The position numbers and the translations under genes are program-made. From Planctomycetota bacterium (lineage in GTDB: Bacteria > Planctomycetota > B15-G4), in the NCBI GenBank assembly GCA_029259715.1, contig JAJDEP010000016.1, positions 124,001 to 188,000 of the forward strand: a stretch of DNA of 64,000 bases, given 5' to 3'. Positions 9,706 through 18,149 of this stretch are shown piece by piece; the stretch's first letter is position 1; every line of letters starts with the position of its first letter. The notes beneath the pieces were generated by a model. It was given only the letters and a program-made list of their open reading frames with translations, ran no database searches and was not told the origin of the DNA.

Positions 9706-10634
9706 CGGGGCGTCTCGGGGGGGATGTCGCGAGGCGTGTTGCGAGAGGTCGCGCGAGGGGAGTCGCGGGAGACCTTCAAGTGTTCGATCAACGCGGCGCG
9801 CAAGGCGAGGGAGGCGCGCGTGCCGCGGTGGCTGGCGGGGAGGCGGTCGTGGGCGGAGAGGGCCTGTTCGCGCACCGTGCGGGCCTCGGCGGGCCGGCCG
9901 GCGGTCTCCAGCAGGTCGCCGCGCCGGACGAGCCACAGGTCCTGGCGGGCCGAGGCCGCGGCCAGGCGGTCGAGCCGGGCCAGGGCCGCGCCGTGGCGGC
10001 CCAGCTCCTGCTCGAGCTCGATGGCCTTGAAGTGCAGGCCGGGCACGTCGCCGAGCTGCGCGATGCCTTCGTCGAGGCCGTAGAGGGCCAGGGCCACGCG
10101 GCGTCGTCGGGCGTCGGGAGCCGCGTCTCCGCCGGTGGGAGGCATGAGTGCCACCTCCATGCGTGCGAGGTAGTCGTCCGGTTGGGGCGCGGGCGAGGCC
10201 TGCAACGCGACGTTCCATGCGGCCAGGGCCTCGTCGCTTCGTGCGAGCTGCTGCAGCAAGCGGGCACGCTGCCGCAACGCGGTCGGATCGCCGGGCGCCT
10301 CGGCGAGCTGCCGGTCGACGAGCTCCAGCGCCAGGCCGCGGTGGCCCGCATCATCGGCCACCCGCGCGGAGGCCAGGGTCAGGCCTGGCAGGTCGGGCTC
10401 CAGCGCGGCGGCCCGCTCGAGGTCGGCGAAGGCCTCGTCCCATCGTCCGTGATGACGCAGCATCTCGGCCCGCTGCAGATACAGCGACGCGTCGCCGGCG
10501 TCCTCGCGCAGCGCCTCGGTGAGGTCGGCGATGCGCTTTTCGACGTCCTCGTGGGCGGCGGAGAGCGGCGCGAGGGCGAGCAGGAGGATGAGCGCGGCGA
10601 TGAGGGGCAGGGGTGGGAACGGGACCTTCATCAC
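9702..10634 (-). CDS. Exported TPR-repeat protein
   Basis: 310-residue protein with a signal peptide (MMKVPFPPLPLIAALILLLA, cleavage near SAAHE) and alpha-helical repeats of TPR type, for example LYLQRAEMLRHHGRWDEAFADLERA. TPR proteins usually serve as binding scaffolds; no catalytic motif is seen. The C-terminus is a low-complexity Arg/Ser/Pro/Thr tail. It follows the double-kinase gene after 26 bases and overlaps the phosphatase gene by ATGA. It could hold the phosphatase in an envelope complex, but this is inference from gene order. Confidence 0.78.
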   Translation of the reverse strand: MMKVPFPPLPLIAALILLLALAPLSAAHEDVEKRIADLTEALREDAGDASLYLQRAEMLRHHGRWDEAFADLERAAALEPDLPGLTLASARVADDAGHRGLALELVDRQLAEAPGDPTALRQRARLLQQLARSDEALAAWNVALQASPAPQPDDYLARMEVALMPPTGGDAAPDARRRRVALALYGLDEGIAQLGDVPGLHFKAIELEQELGRHGAALARLDRLAAASARQDLWLVRRGDLLETAGRPAEARTVREQALSAHDRLPASHRGTRASLALRAALIEHLKVSRDSPRATSRNTPRDIPPETPR

Positions 10635-10660
10635 CGCCCAGCGTAACGCATGGCTCGCGA

Positions 10661-12352
10661 TCAGTCGGGGCCGAGTCGTTGCGCCACCAGCGCCCGGCGC
10701 CGCGCCTGGCGGCGCAGCACCCGTTCGTTCGCGTCCCGCAGCACCCCGGGGGGCAGGTCCTTGCCGGCGGCGGCGCGATAGGCCCGGCGAAAACGCAGGC
10801 GGTCGGTGGCCGTCACACCGTCGGGCAGGTCGCCCAGCTGGCCGAGCATGCGCACCAGGCCGCCCTCATCGTGGGGCGCCATGGTCGTCATGCCGTCGAG
10901 GTCGATGAGCAGCAGGTGGGGCGCTCCGCCGGGGGGGCGCGTGCGGCGGTCCTTGCCGACGGGCAGATCGCCGTGGGGCGACACGAGCAGGTTCTTGGTG
11001 GAGAGGTCGTGGTGGCGCAGGCCCGCCCGGGAGAGGCAGCCCACCAGCCACCCGAGCACGCGGGCCAGGCCACGGCGGACCTCGGGAGACAGCGTGACGG
11101 TCAGGTGCTCGCGCAGGGTCACGCCGTCGACGTGTTCGGTGACGAGCGCGGCCGTGCCGTCGCGCCGCTCGAGCAGGCCCAGGGTGCGCGGCGTCGGGAT
11201 CGACAGGACCTCGAGCCGCCGCCCGAAGACCCAAGCGGCCCGTGCCCGACCGCGGCCGAGCGCGTTGCGCAGCATGGCCGCCGGACCGGAGTCGCGATAG
11301 GTCTTCACCACGCGGGCGACGGCGCCCGCGCCCACGAGGGTGACCTGGCTGCGGGCCGAGTCGCCGAGGAGCTGCGGGTTGCGCTCGGCGGGCGGCGCGC
11401 CGCTGGCGAGGCTGGGCCCGCCCCGGGCGACCACGGCCGCGTGCTCGGCGAGGTCGGACAGCAGCGCTTCGTCGCCGTACTCCCGGCGGTGGTGGAAGTG
11501 GCCGCGGCCGCCGGGCGTCGTCACCGGGCCGTGGGCGAATTCGCTGCTCTTGCGCAGGCAGCGCGCTGTGCGCCCGCGCACGAAGTCGCGCTCGAAGGCC
11601 AGCACGGCAGCCCGCAGCGGACCGGCCAGGTCGATGGCATCGTCGTCGGAGGCCTGGGCGTAGGCCTGCAGCAAGCCGGTGGGGTCGTCGATGTCGAAGT
11701 AGGGGCGCAGCGAGAAGACCAGCGCCGCGAGGTTCTGCATGCGCCGCTTGAGGTCGAGAGTCCGCGAACGCCAGACCGAGTGCAGGTCGATGATCAGCAC
11801 CCGGCCGTCGCCGTCGAGCAGCAGGTTGCCGGCGTGCAGGTCGCGGTGGTTGTACGGGTGCCGGTGCAGCTCGGCCACCACGGCCATGGCGGAGGTCATG
11901 AGCTGGTTGCGACGCAGGCGATCGCCGGCGTCCTCGGCTTCAGCGAGGGCCGCGGCCACGGTGGTCGCGTCGGGCACGAGGGTGGAGAGGAACCAGGCCT
12001 CGGTGACACGGCGCCCGACACGGCGCTCGCCGCAGGCCACCGGCCGCACCGTCGGCAGTCCGCTCCGACAGAACTCGGTCATGATGGCGTACTCGCGGCC
12101 CGCGCGGCTGGGCCAGAGCGCGGACCGCCGTCCTTCCCAGCCGCTCACCTTGAAGTGCTTGAGGATCAGGCCGCCGGCGCTGCGCGGGGCGCGCCACACC
12201 TTCCGCGAGAGCGACTCCTTGATCAGCTCGGCGTCGTCGGGGAGGCGGCCCGCGGTGAAGTCGGCGACCACGGTCTCCAGCTCGGCGTCGGGCGGGTAAG
12301 CCCAGCGCCACGCGACGTCGGCGGCCGCGCGCAACCGCTCGGCGGCGGTCAT
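10661..12352 (-). CDS. Tandem-domain Kdo/WaaP-family lipopolysaccharide kinase
   Basis: 563-residue protein with two full kinase-like domains of the WaaP/Kdo kinase (RIO-like) fold. Domain 1 (about 45-240) has ATP lysine Lys65, HRDLHAGN at 169-176 and metal Asp189 in IIDLHS. Domain 2 (about 335-500) has Lys350, HHDLSTKN at 447-454 and Asp484 in LIDLDG. Both keep the catalytic residues, so both may be active. Known relatives have one domain and phosphorylate heptose or Kdo in the LPS inner core. It overlaps the upstream glycosyltransferase gene by ATGA, which supports a role in lipopolysaccharide or glycolipid core assembly. A fusion of two enzymes with different sugar targets is the simplest reading. 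Confidence 0.82.
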   Translation of the reverse strand: MTAAERLRAAADVAWRWAYPPDAELETVVADFTAGRLPDDAELIKESLSRKVWRAPRSAGGLILKHFKVSGWEGRRSALWPSRAGREYAIMTEFCRSGLPTVRPVACGERRVGRRVTEAWFLSTLVPDATTVAAALAEAEDAGDRLRRNQLMTSAMAVVAELHRHPYNHRDLHAGNLLLDGDGRVLIIDLHSVWRSRTLDLKRRMQNLAALVFSLRPYFDIDDPTGLLQAYAQASDDDAIDLAGPLRAAVLAFERDFVRGRTARCLRKSSEFAHGPVTTPGGRGHFHHRREYGDEALLSDLAEHAAVVARGGPSLASGAPPAERNPQLLGDSARSQVTLVGAGAVARVVKTYRDSGPAAMLRNALGRGRARAAWVFGRRLEVLSIPTPRTLGLLERRDGTAALVTEHVDGVTLREHLTVTLSPEVRRGLARVLGWLVGCLSRAGLRHHDLSTKNLLVSPHGDLPVGKDRRTRPPGGAPHLLLIDLDGMTTMAPHDEGGLVRMLGQLGDLPDGVTATDRLRFRRAYRAAAGKDLPPGVLRDANERVLRRQARRRALVAQRLGPD

Positions 12353-13491
12353 GCCGCGGCCGCCTCGGCCAGCACCTCTTGGTAGAGGGCCACGTAGGCG
12401 TCGATCATCTGGTCGCTGCGGAAGCCGTCGTCGACGCGGGCGGGACCGGCCTCGCCCAGCCGGGTCAGCAGGGCCGGATCGTTGAGCAGGCGCGCGAGGG
12501 CGGAGGCCAGGGCCTCGGGATCGCCGGGCGGGACGAGCAGGCCGCACTTCTCGTCGAGCACGGTGTCGGCCAGGCCGCCGATGTCGCTGGCGACGACGGG
12601 GCGGGCGGATGCCAGCGCTTCGAGAGCGGCAACGCCGAGCCCTTCGCGCCGCGACGGCATGACGAACACGTCGCAGGCGCCGAGCAGGTCGGCCTTGTCG
12701 GGGCGGTGCCCGAGGAAGGTGACCTCCTCGGCCAGTCCCAGGCCACGGGCCTGCTGCTCCAGGGCGGCGCGCTCGGGGCCATCCCCCGCGACGAGCAGGT
12801 GAAGCCGCTCGGTGCCCGAGGTCTCGCGGGTGCTGGGACCGCTGCCCTCGGCCAGCAGCGAGGCGACCGCCTTGAGCGCGACGTCGACGCCCTTGCGCTT
12901 GGTGAGCTGCGCCATGATCAGCAGCACGAAGTCGTCGTCGGAGAGGCCGAGCTCGGCACGCACCACGCCGCGGGGCCTGGCGGCGGTGAGGCCCGCGCTG
13001 TCGACGCTGCTCGAGATGATGCGGATGCGCTCGGGCGCGACGCCGCCGTCGGCGAGCTGCGTGGCGATGGCCGGGGAGATGGCCACCGAGCGCCGGGCCA
13101 CCGTGCCGTAGAGCATGCGGTTGAACGGGTGGCGGCGGACGGCGCCGTCCATGCGCCGGGTGGTGACGGCGGGGCGCCGGGCCAGGCGGGCGCCGAGGCC
13201 GCCCAGGGCGTTGGCCCGGCCGGTGTGCAGGTGCACGAGGCCCACCTCGTCCTCGCGGAAGATGCGGGCCAGGCGCCAGGCCGCGGCGAGGTGCAGGTCG
13301 TTCTTCATGACCACCGGCCGCACCTCGAAGCCCCGCTTCGTGGCCTCCTCCTCGCTGCGGCTGCCGGGGGGGCAGCACAGCAGGTTGCGGAAGCCCCGCT
13401 CGCGCAGGCCCTCGAGCAGCAGGAACACCTGGACCTGACCGCCGGAGAAGCCAGTCTCGCCGTCCACGTGGGCGATGGTCGTCGCGGCCAT
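12349..13491 (-). CDS. GT4-family glycosyltransferase
   Basis: 380-residue GT-B glycosyltransferase. The N-terminal domain starts HVDGETGFSGGQVQVFLLLEG, with the glycine-rich acceptor-side loop. The C-terminal donor domain has QLTKRKGVDVALKA, AGDGPERAAL, FLGHRPDKADLLGACDVFVMPS and the E-x7-E motif in EGLGVAALEALA. It likely adds a sugar to a lipid-linked or LPS-core acceptor. It is the first gene of the five-gene operon that continues with the double kinase, TPR protein and two phosphatases. It faces lon across about 180 bases. Confidence 0.88.
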   Translation of the reverse strand: MAATTIAHVDGETGFSGGQVQVFLLLEGLRERGFRNLLCCPPGSRSEEEATKRGFEVRPVVMKNDLHLAAAWRLARIFREDEVGLVHLHTGRANALGGLGARLARRPAVTTRRMDGAVRRHPFNRMLYGTVARRSVAISPAIATQLADGGVAPERIRIISSSVDSAGLTAARPRGVVRAELGLSDDDFVLLIMAQLTKRKGVDVALKAVASLLAEGSGPSTRETSGTERLHLLVAGDGPERAALEQQARGLGLAEEVTFLGHRPDKADLLGACDVFVMPSRREGLGVAALEALASARPVVASDIGGLADTVLDEKCGLLVPPGDPEALASALARLLNDPALLTRLGEAGPARVDDGFRSDQMIDAYVALYQEVLAEAAAA

Positions 13492-13673
13492 CGCCGGAGG
13501 CTAGCAGCCCCGATCGGCCGGAGTCGAGGTGGGAGGTGCCTCCGTGGCGCCCGCCTCGGGTCGGGGCCGCCGACGGACAGGAGCAGCGCGGGGCCGCCGG
13601 TGGCATATCCTGGGTCGTCGCCCGCGCCGGCGACCATCCGGGGCGCTCGCTCCGATGGACTCGAGGGACCCTC

Positions 13674-16103
13674 TTGTCGTCCGCGAATGCATGGCTGAAC
13701 TGCGAGGTCCCCGCCGAGGTGGCGGTGCTGCCGCTGGGCAGCGCGGTGCTCTTCCCGCTGCAGGTGGCCTCGGTGCAGGTGGCGCGCAAGCCCAACCTGG
13801 CCCTCATCGCCGCCCACGGCGGGCCCGATGAGATCGTGGCCGCGGGGGTGCAGCTCGATCCCGATGGGCCGCCCAGCAAACACAATCTCAGCCACATCGC
13901 CGTAGCGTCGCGGATCCTCAGCCGTCTGAAGATGCCGGATGGAACGGTGCAGATCGTGATTCAGGGGCTGAGGCGCATCCAGATCGCGGAGGTCGTGTCC
14001 ACGCGCCCGTTCATGCGGGCGCGGGTGGCGTGCCTGGACGACCTGAACCCCCACGAGGGGGTGAACGGCGCCGGGGACGAGACGGCCGTTGGCAAGTCCG
14101 TTGGCAAGACGGTGCCCGCGGCTCGCACCAGCCCGGAAGTGCGCGCGCTCCTGCGCGAGGTCACGCGCAAGATCCGCGAGCTGGTCGAGATCGACCCGCG
14201 CTACCCCGACGAGCTGTTGAAGGTGCTGCGGCTCAACCGCACCAACACCAGTCACTTCGCCGACCTGATCACGGACATGGTGCGGTTCGAGTACGACGAC
14301 AAGCGCCGGGTGCTCGAGGCGGTGGACACCGAGGAGCGCCTGACCATCGTCCTGCAGCTGCTGGAGAAGGAGCTGGGCCGGGCGCGCCTCGCGGTGGAGG
14401 TGAAGACCAAGACCGACGTGACCATCCAGCGGGCCGAGCGGGAGTCGTATCTGCGCGAGCAACTGCGGGTGATCCGCTCGGAGCTGGGGCAGCTCGACCC
14501 GCTCGAGACCGAGATCGAGGAGCTGGAGCGCACGGTGGGCGCCGCCACCCTGCCCCCACACGTGGCGGAGACGGCCCTGCGCGAGGTCGGGCGTCTGCGC
14601 AGTGCCGAGAACCGCACCCTGGCCGCGGTGGAGGTGCGCACCCACCTCGAGTGGCTCATGGGCATGCCGTGGGCGGCGCCCCCCGAGGAGCGGCTGAACC
14701 TGCGCACGGTGCGGCAGACCCTCGACGAGCGGCATGTCGGGCTGACTGCCGCCAAGGAGCGCATCCTCGAGTGGCTCTCGGTGCGCAAGCTGGGCGGCCG
14801 CACGCGCGGATCGATGCTGTGCTTCGTCGGGCCCCCGGGCACGGGCAAGACGACGCTGGGTGAGTCCGTCGCCCTGGCGCTCGGGCGGCCCTTCTCGCTG
14901 TGTCCCATGGCGGGCCTGCGGGATGTGGACGAGCTCCGGGGTCACCGCCCCGACGACGTGGGCGCGCGGCCGGGCCTGATCGCCCGCGGCCTGCGTGCCG
15001 GGGGCGCCGCCCACCCCGTGTTCGTGTTCGAGGACATCGACACCTACTCCCTCGACGACGGCGACGTGACCTCGGCCCTGCTGGAGGTGCTCGACCCGCG
15101 GCGCAACGGGTCGTTCATCGATCGCTACATCGCGGTGCCCTTCGACCTCTCCCAGGCGCTGTTCGTCGCCACCGCGACGCTGGACGAGGAGATCCCCGAC
15201 CCGCTCTTCGACCTCATGGACGTGATCGAGCTGTCCGGCTACACCGAGACCGAGAAGGTGCAGATCGCCCGCCGGCACGTGTGGCCCCGCGTGGTCGAGC
15301 AGCACGGGCTCAAGGGTCGCGACCCGCGCATGACCAAGGCGGCCTTCGGTCGGGTCATCCGCGACTACACCCGGGAGGCCGGCGTGTACGAGCTGACCCA
15401 ACAGCTCGGGCGCATCTGCCGGCGTCTCGCGACCCGGGTGGCGAGCAACCCGCGCATCACCCGCAACCGGCTGGGCGTCGACACGCGCAACCTCGTCGAC
15501 TACCTGGGCGAGCCGATCTACGTCGACGACAAGTCGCTGCGCGCGTCACGGGTGGGCGTGGCCACGGGCCTGGCCTGGACCGAGAACGGCGGCGACCTGC
15601 TGCCCATCGAGGCGATCAAGATGCCCGGCGAGGGCGAGACGACCCTGACGGGCTTGCTGGGTGATGTGATGCGGGAGTCGGCGCGGGCGGCCATGAGTTA
15701 CGTGCGCTCGCAGGCCGCCGAGCTGGGCATCGCCGAGGAGACCTTCAAGAAGTGCGACCTGCACATCCACTTCCCCGAGGGGGCCGTGCCGAAGGACGGG
15801 CCCTCGGCGGGCATCGCCCTCGCGGTGGTGGTGGCCTCGCTGCTGACGGAGCGTCCCGTGCGGGCCGACATCGCCCTGACGGGGGAACTCTCGCTGCGCG
15901 GCTCGGTGCTGCCCGTGGGGCGCGTCAAGGAGAAGGTGCTGGCCGCCCACCGCGCGGGCATGCGGCATGTCGTGCTCGCCGCGGGCAACGCCGCCGACGT
16001 CGTCGACATCCCCAAGGAGGTGCGCAGCAAGGTCAAGCTGCACTTCGTCTCGCACGTCGACGAGGTCTTCGCCTTCGCGCTGCGCGCGCGCAAGCGCCGC
16101 TAG
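13674..16103 (+). CDS. lon: Lon-family protease with non-consensus ATPase residues
   Basis: 809-residue Lon-type protein with N-terminal substrate domain, AAA+ module and Ser-Lys protease domain. Walker A GPPGTGKT (Lys392) is intact, and the protease dyad is intact (Ser711 in PKDGPSAG, Lys754 in VKEKVLAAH). Other AAA+ residues differ from canonical Lon: Walker B reads FEDID instead of LDEID, sensor-1 Asn is Thr (ATATLDE), the Arg finger position in LFDLMDV is Leu, and sensor-2 Arg in GVYELTQ is Tyr. I chose TTG at 13674 because GAGGGA sits just upstream and the Lon N-domain begins soon after; no ATG fits. A TATCCT -10-like element lies at 13606. It ends convergently, overlapping the stop of the next gene by three bases. 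Confidence 0.85.
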   Translation: MSSANAWLNCEVPAEVAVLPLGSAVLFPLQVASVQVARKPNLALIAAHGGPDEIVAAGVQLDPDGPPSKHNLSHIAVASRILSRLKMPDGTVQIVIQGLRRIQIAEVVSTRPFMRARVACLDDLNPHEGVNGAGDETAVGKSVGKTVPAARTSPEVRALLREVTRKIRELVEIDPRYPDELLKVLRLNRTNTSHFADLITDMVRFEYDDKRRVLEAVDTEERLTIVLQLLEKELGRARLAVEVKTKTDVTIQRAERESYLREQLRVIRSELGQLDPLETEIEELERTVGAATLPPHVAETALREVGRLRSAENRTLAAVEVRTHLEWLMGMPWAAPPEERLNLRTVRQTLDERHVGLTAAKERILEWLSVRKLGGRTRGSMLCFVGPPGTGKTTLGESVALALGRPFSLCPMAGLRDVDELRGHRPDDVGARPGLIARGLRAGGAAHPVFVFEDIDTYSLDDGDVTSALLEVLDPRRNGSFIDRYIAVPFDLSQALFVATATLDEEIPDPLFDLMDVIELSGYTETEKVQIARRHVWPRVVEQHGLKGRDPRMTKAAFGRVIRDYTREAGVYELTQQLGRICRRLATRVASNPRITRNRLGVDTRNLVDYLGEPIYVDDKSLRASRVGVATGLAWTENGGDLLPIEAIKMPGEGETTLTGLLGDVMRESARAAMSYVRSQAAELGIAEETFKKCDLHIHFPEGAVPKDGPSAGIALAVVVASLLTERPVRADIALTGELSLRGSVLPVGRVKEKVLAAHRAGMRHVVLAAGNAADVVDIPKEVRSKVKLHFVSHVDEVFAFALRARKRR

Positions 16104-17281
16104 CCGAGCACTTCCTCGGGCGTGCCGGCGAAGGCCTCGGCGAGGCGGGCCATGATGATGGAGAGGACCTCGCGCATGGTCTCGTCCGCGTCGTCGTTCT
16201 GGATGATGGCGAAGGACGAGTCGTCGGCCTCCGACAGCAGGAATTCCTGCAGCGCCCAGATGGCGTCGAAGTTCTCGAGGTAGCGGCGGGCGCGACGGCC
16301 CGGGGTGCGCTTGCCGCGCCCGTGGAGGCGGTGCTTCAGCTCCTTGCTGCGCAGCATGCCGAGCATGATCGGCACGATGATCGCGTCGGTGTCGTGCGGG
16401 ATGCGGTTGAGCAGCAGCGGGTGCACGTGGATGCCCTCGAGCACCAACGACACGCGCTCCTTGATGGCGCGCTGGATCACGGCGGTGCACGCCACCGAGA
16501 CCATCTCGGCCTGGGTCAGGTAGCCCTGGGTCACCGGGGAGTGGGGCGCCGCGTCGCCGGACTGTCCGCCCGGCAGCGCCTGCCACGCCTTGTAGGACGA
16601 GGTGTGCAGCACCGGCAGCATGGACTCGGGCACCATCATGCGCATGACCTCGCGCAGCATGTCGGTGGACTCCGTGCGCACGATGTCGAGGCGGTGGGCG
16701 ATCTGGGCCGAGATGGTGCTCTTGCCCGACCCGGAGGTGCCGCCGATGAGCACGATCATGGGGCGACCGCTGTGGCGGAACTGTTCCCACACGAGGTAGC
16801 GCTGGGCGGCGTCCGGGCCCCGGTCGCGGCGCAGGCGGTCGTAGGTCAGGCGCGTCAGGTCAGTGGCGGCGATCTCCTTGCGGCCGCCTTCCTGCAGGGC
16901 CGTGAAGGTGTGGGCCGCGAAGGCGGTGGCCTCCTCCGGCGAGAGTCCGATGGTCTCGAGGGCCAGGCGGTGGCGTCCGCGGGAGAAGGGCGAGGTCTGC
17001 CCGCTCGTGTAGCGCACGTAGATGGTGGGAGCGCGCACGACCGGGTGGGCGTAGCGGCGCGCGATGACGTCGTCGAACGGCGCCAGGTGCTCAGCCACCT
17101 TGGCCCGCAGCTCCGACGTGGGGATCTCCTTGACGTCGGCCAGCGCATCGCGCACCGCGGTGGCCACCGCGAAACTCTCCTCGAAGGGCAGCCCGGCGTC
17201 CTGCAGCGAGCGCGTCAGGATGCCTCGCAGGAAGGGGCTGCGCCCGTCTTCACTGCGGTCGATGACATAGAGCTTGGGCAC
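16100..17281 (-). CDS. 2-phosphoglycerate kinase-like P-loop kinase with N-terminal ATP-cone
   Basis: About 393 residues. The N-terminal part resembles an ATP-cone regulatory domain (LYVIDRSEDGRSPFLRGILT and similar). The C-terminal kinase has P-loop GGTSGSGKST and a downstream ESTDMLREVMR segment, as in archaeal 2-phosphoglycerate kinases. Those make 2,3-bisphosphoglycerate and cyclic 2,3-BPG in methanogens; the bacterial substrate is unknown. The start is uncertain: I favour GTG at 17281, because longer readings run into pstB1 and no good ribosome-binding site is visible. It follows pstB1 after 55 bases, so it may share the phosphate operon transcript, and it meets lon stop-to-stop. Confidence 0.7.
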   Translation of the reverse strand: MPKLYVIDRSEDGRSPFLRGILTRSLQDAGLPFEESFAVATAVRDALADVKEIPTSELRAKVAEHLAPFDDVIARRYAHPVVRAPTIYVRYTSGQTSPFSRGRHRLALETIGLSPEEATAFAAHTFTALQEGGRKEIAATDLTRLTYDRLRRDRGPDAAQRYLVWEQFRHSGRPMIVLIGGTSGSGKSTISAQIAHRLDIVRTESTDMLREVMRMMVPESMLPVLHTSSYKAWQALPGGQSGDAAPHSPVTQGYLTQAEMVSVACTAVIQRAIKERVSLVLEGIHVHPLLLNRIPHDTDAIIVPIMLGMLRSKELKHRLHGRGKRTPGRRARRYLENFDAIWALQEFLLSEADDSSFAIIQNDDADETMREVLSIIMARLAEAFAGTPEEVLG

Positions 17282-17336
17282 GTCGGCGAATCGGTTCCCG
17301 GGGAAGGAGAGGGCATCATAGCGCCCGACGGGCCGA

Positions 17337-18149
17337 TCAGCCGTAACGGCCCTCGATGTAGTCCGACGTTTCCTGGGCGGTGGGCGTGACGAACATGCGC
17401 TCGGTGGGCGAGTGCTCAATCACCTTACCCATGAGCATGAACACGCACTCGTCGCTGGCCCGCCGGGCCTGGGCCATGTTGTGGGTGACGATGACGATGG
17501 TGAAACGACCGCGCAGTTCCCAGATCAGCTCCTCGACGGCCGAGGTCGCCTCCGGGTCGAGGGCCGAGCAGGGCTCGTCCATGAGCAACAGCGCGGGCTT
17601 CACGGGCAGCAGGCGCGCGATGCACAGCTTCTGCTGCTCCTCGAGGGAGAGGGCCGTAGCCGGCGAGCCGAGGCGGTCCTTGACCTGGTCCCACAGCAGC
17701 ACCTGTTGCAGGGCGTCCTCGACGATCTCGTCGCGGCGGTCCTTGCTGATCTTCTCGCCGCTGTGCAGGCGGTAGCCGAAGATGACGTTGTCGCGGATCG
17801 ACAGGGGCAGGGGGTTGGGCCGTTGGAAGACCATGCCGACCTGCTTGCGCACCTGCACGAGCTCGACGTCGTCCCGCTGCACGTCGTGGCCCAGCACCTC
17901 AATGGAGCCGGTGGTGCGCACGTAGCCGAGCCGGTCGATGATGCGGTTGATCGATCGCAGCAGCGTCGACTTGCCGCAGCCCGACGGGCCGATGAGCGAC
18001 GTGATGATGCCGTCCTTGATGTCGAGGTCGACGTCGAAGAGGGCCTGGAAGGTGCCGTACCACAGGTTGAGGTCGCGGGTGCGGATGGCGTACTCGGCCG
18101 CGGGAGAGTCGGCGCCCGGGGAGTCGGCGAGGGCAGACGGGTCAGCCAA
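17337..18149 (-). CDS. pstB: Phosphate ABC transporter ATPase PstB1 (degenerate signature motif)
   Basis: 270-residue ATPase of the high-affinity phosphate importer. Walker A (GPSGCGKST, Lys60), Q-loop Gln109, Walker B with Glu192 and H-loop His223 are all present. The ABC signature, normally LSGGQQQR in PstB, reads LSLEEQQK at 167-174, so the site it would complete in trans is degenerate. I chose TTG at 18149, eight bases into the previous gene, because GGAGGG lies five bases upstream. It is the last Pst gene. Its defects complement those of PstB2, which suggests an obligate heterodimer. Confidence 0.87.
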   Translation of the reverse strand: MADPSALADSPGADSPAAEYAIRTRDLNLWYGTFQALFDVDLDIKDGIITSLIGPSGCGKSTLLRSINRIIDRLGYVRTTGSIEVLGHDVQRDDVELVQVRKQVGMVFQRPNPLPLSIRDNVIFGYRLHSGEKISKDRRDEIVEDALQQVLLWDQVKDRLGSPATALSLEEQQKLCIARLLPVKPALLLMDEPCSALDPEATSAVEELIWELRGRFTIVIVTHNMAQARRASDECVFMLMGKVIEHSPTERMFVTPTAQETSDYIEGRYG

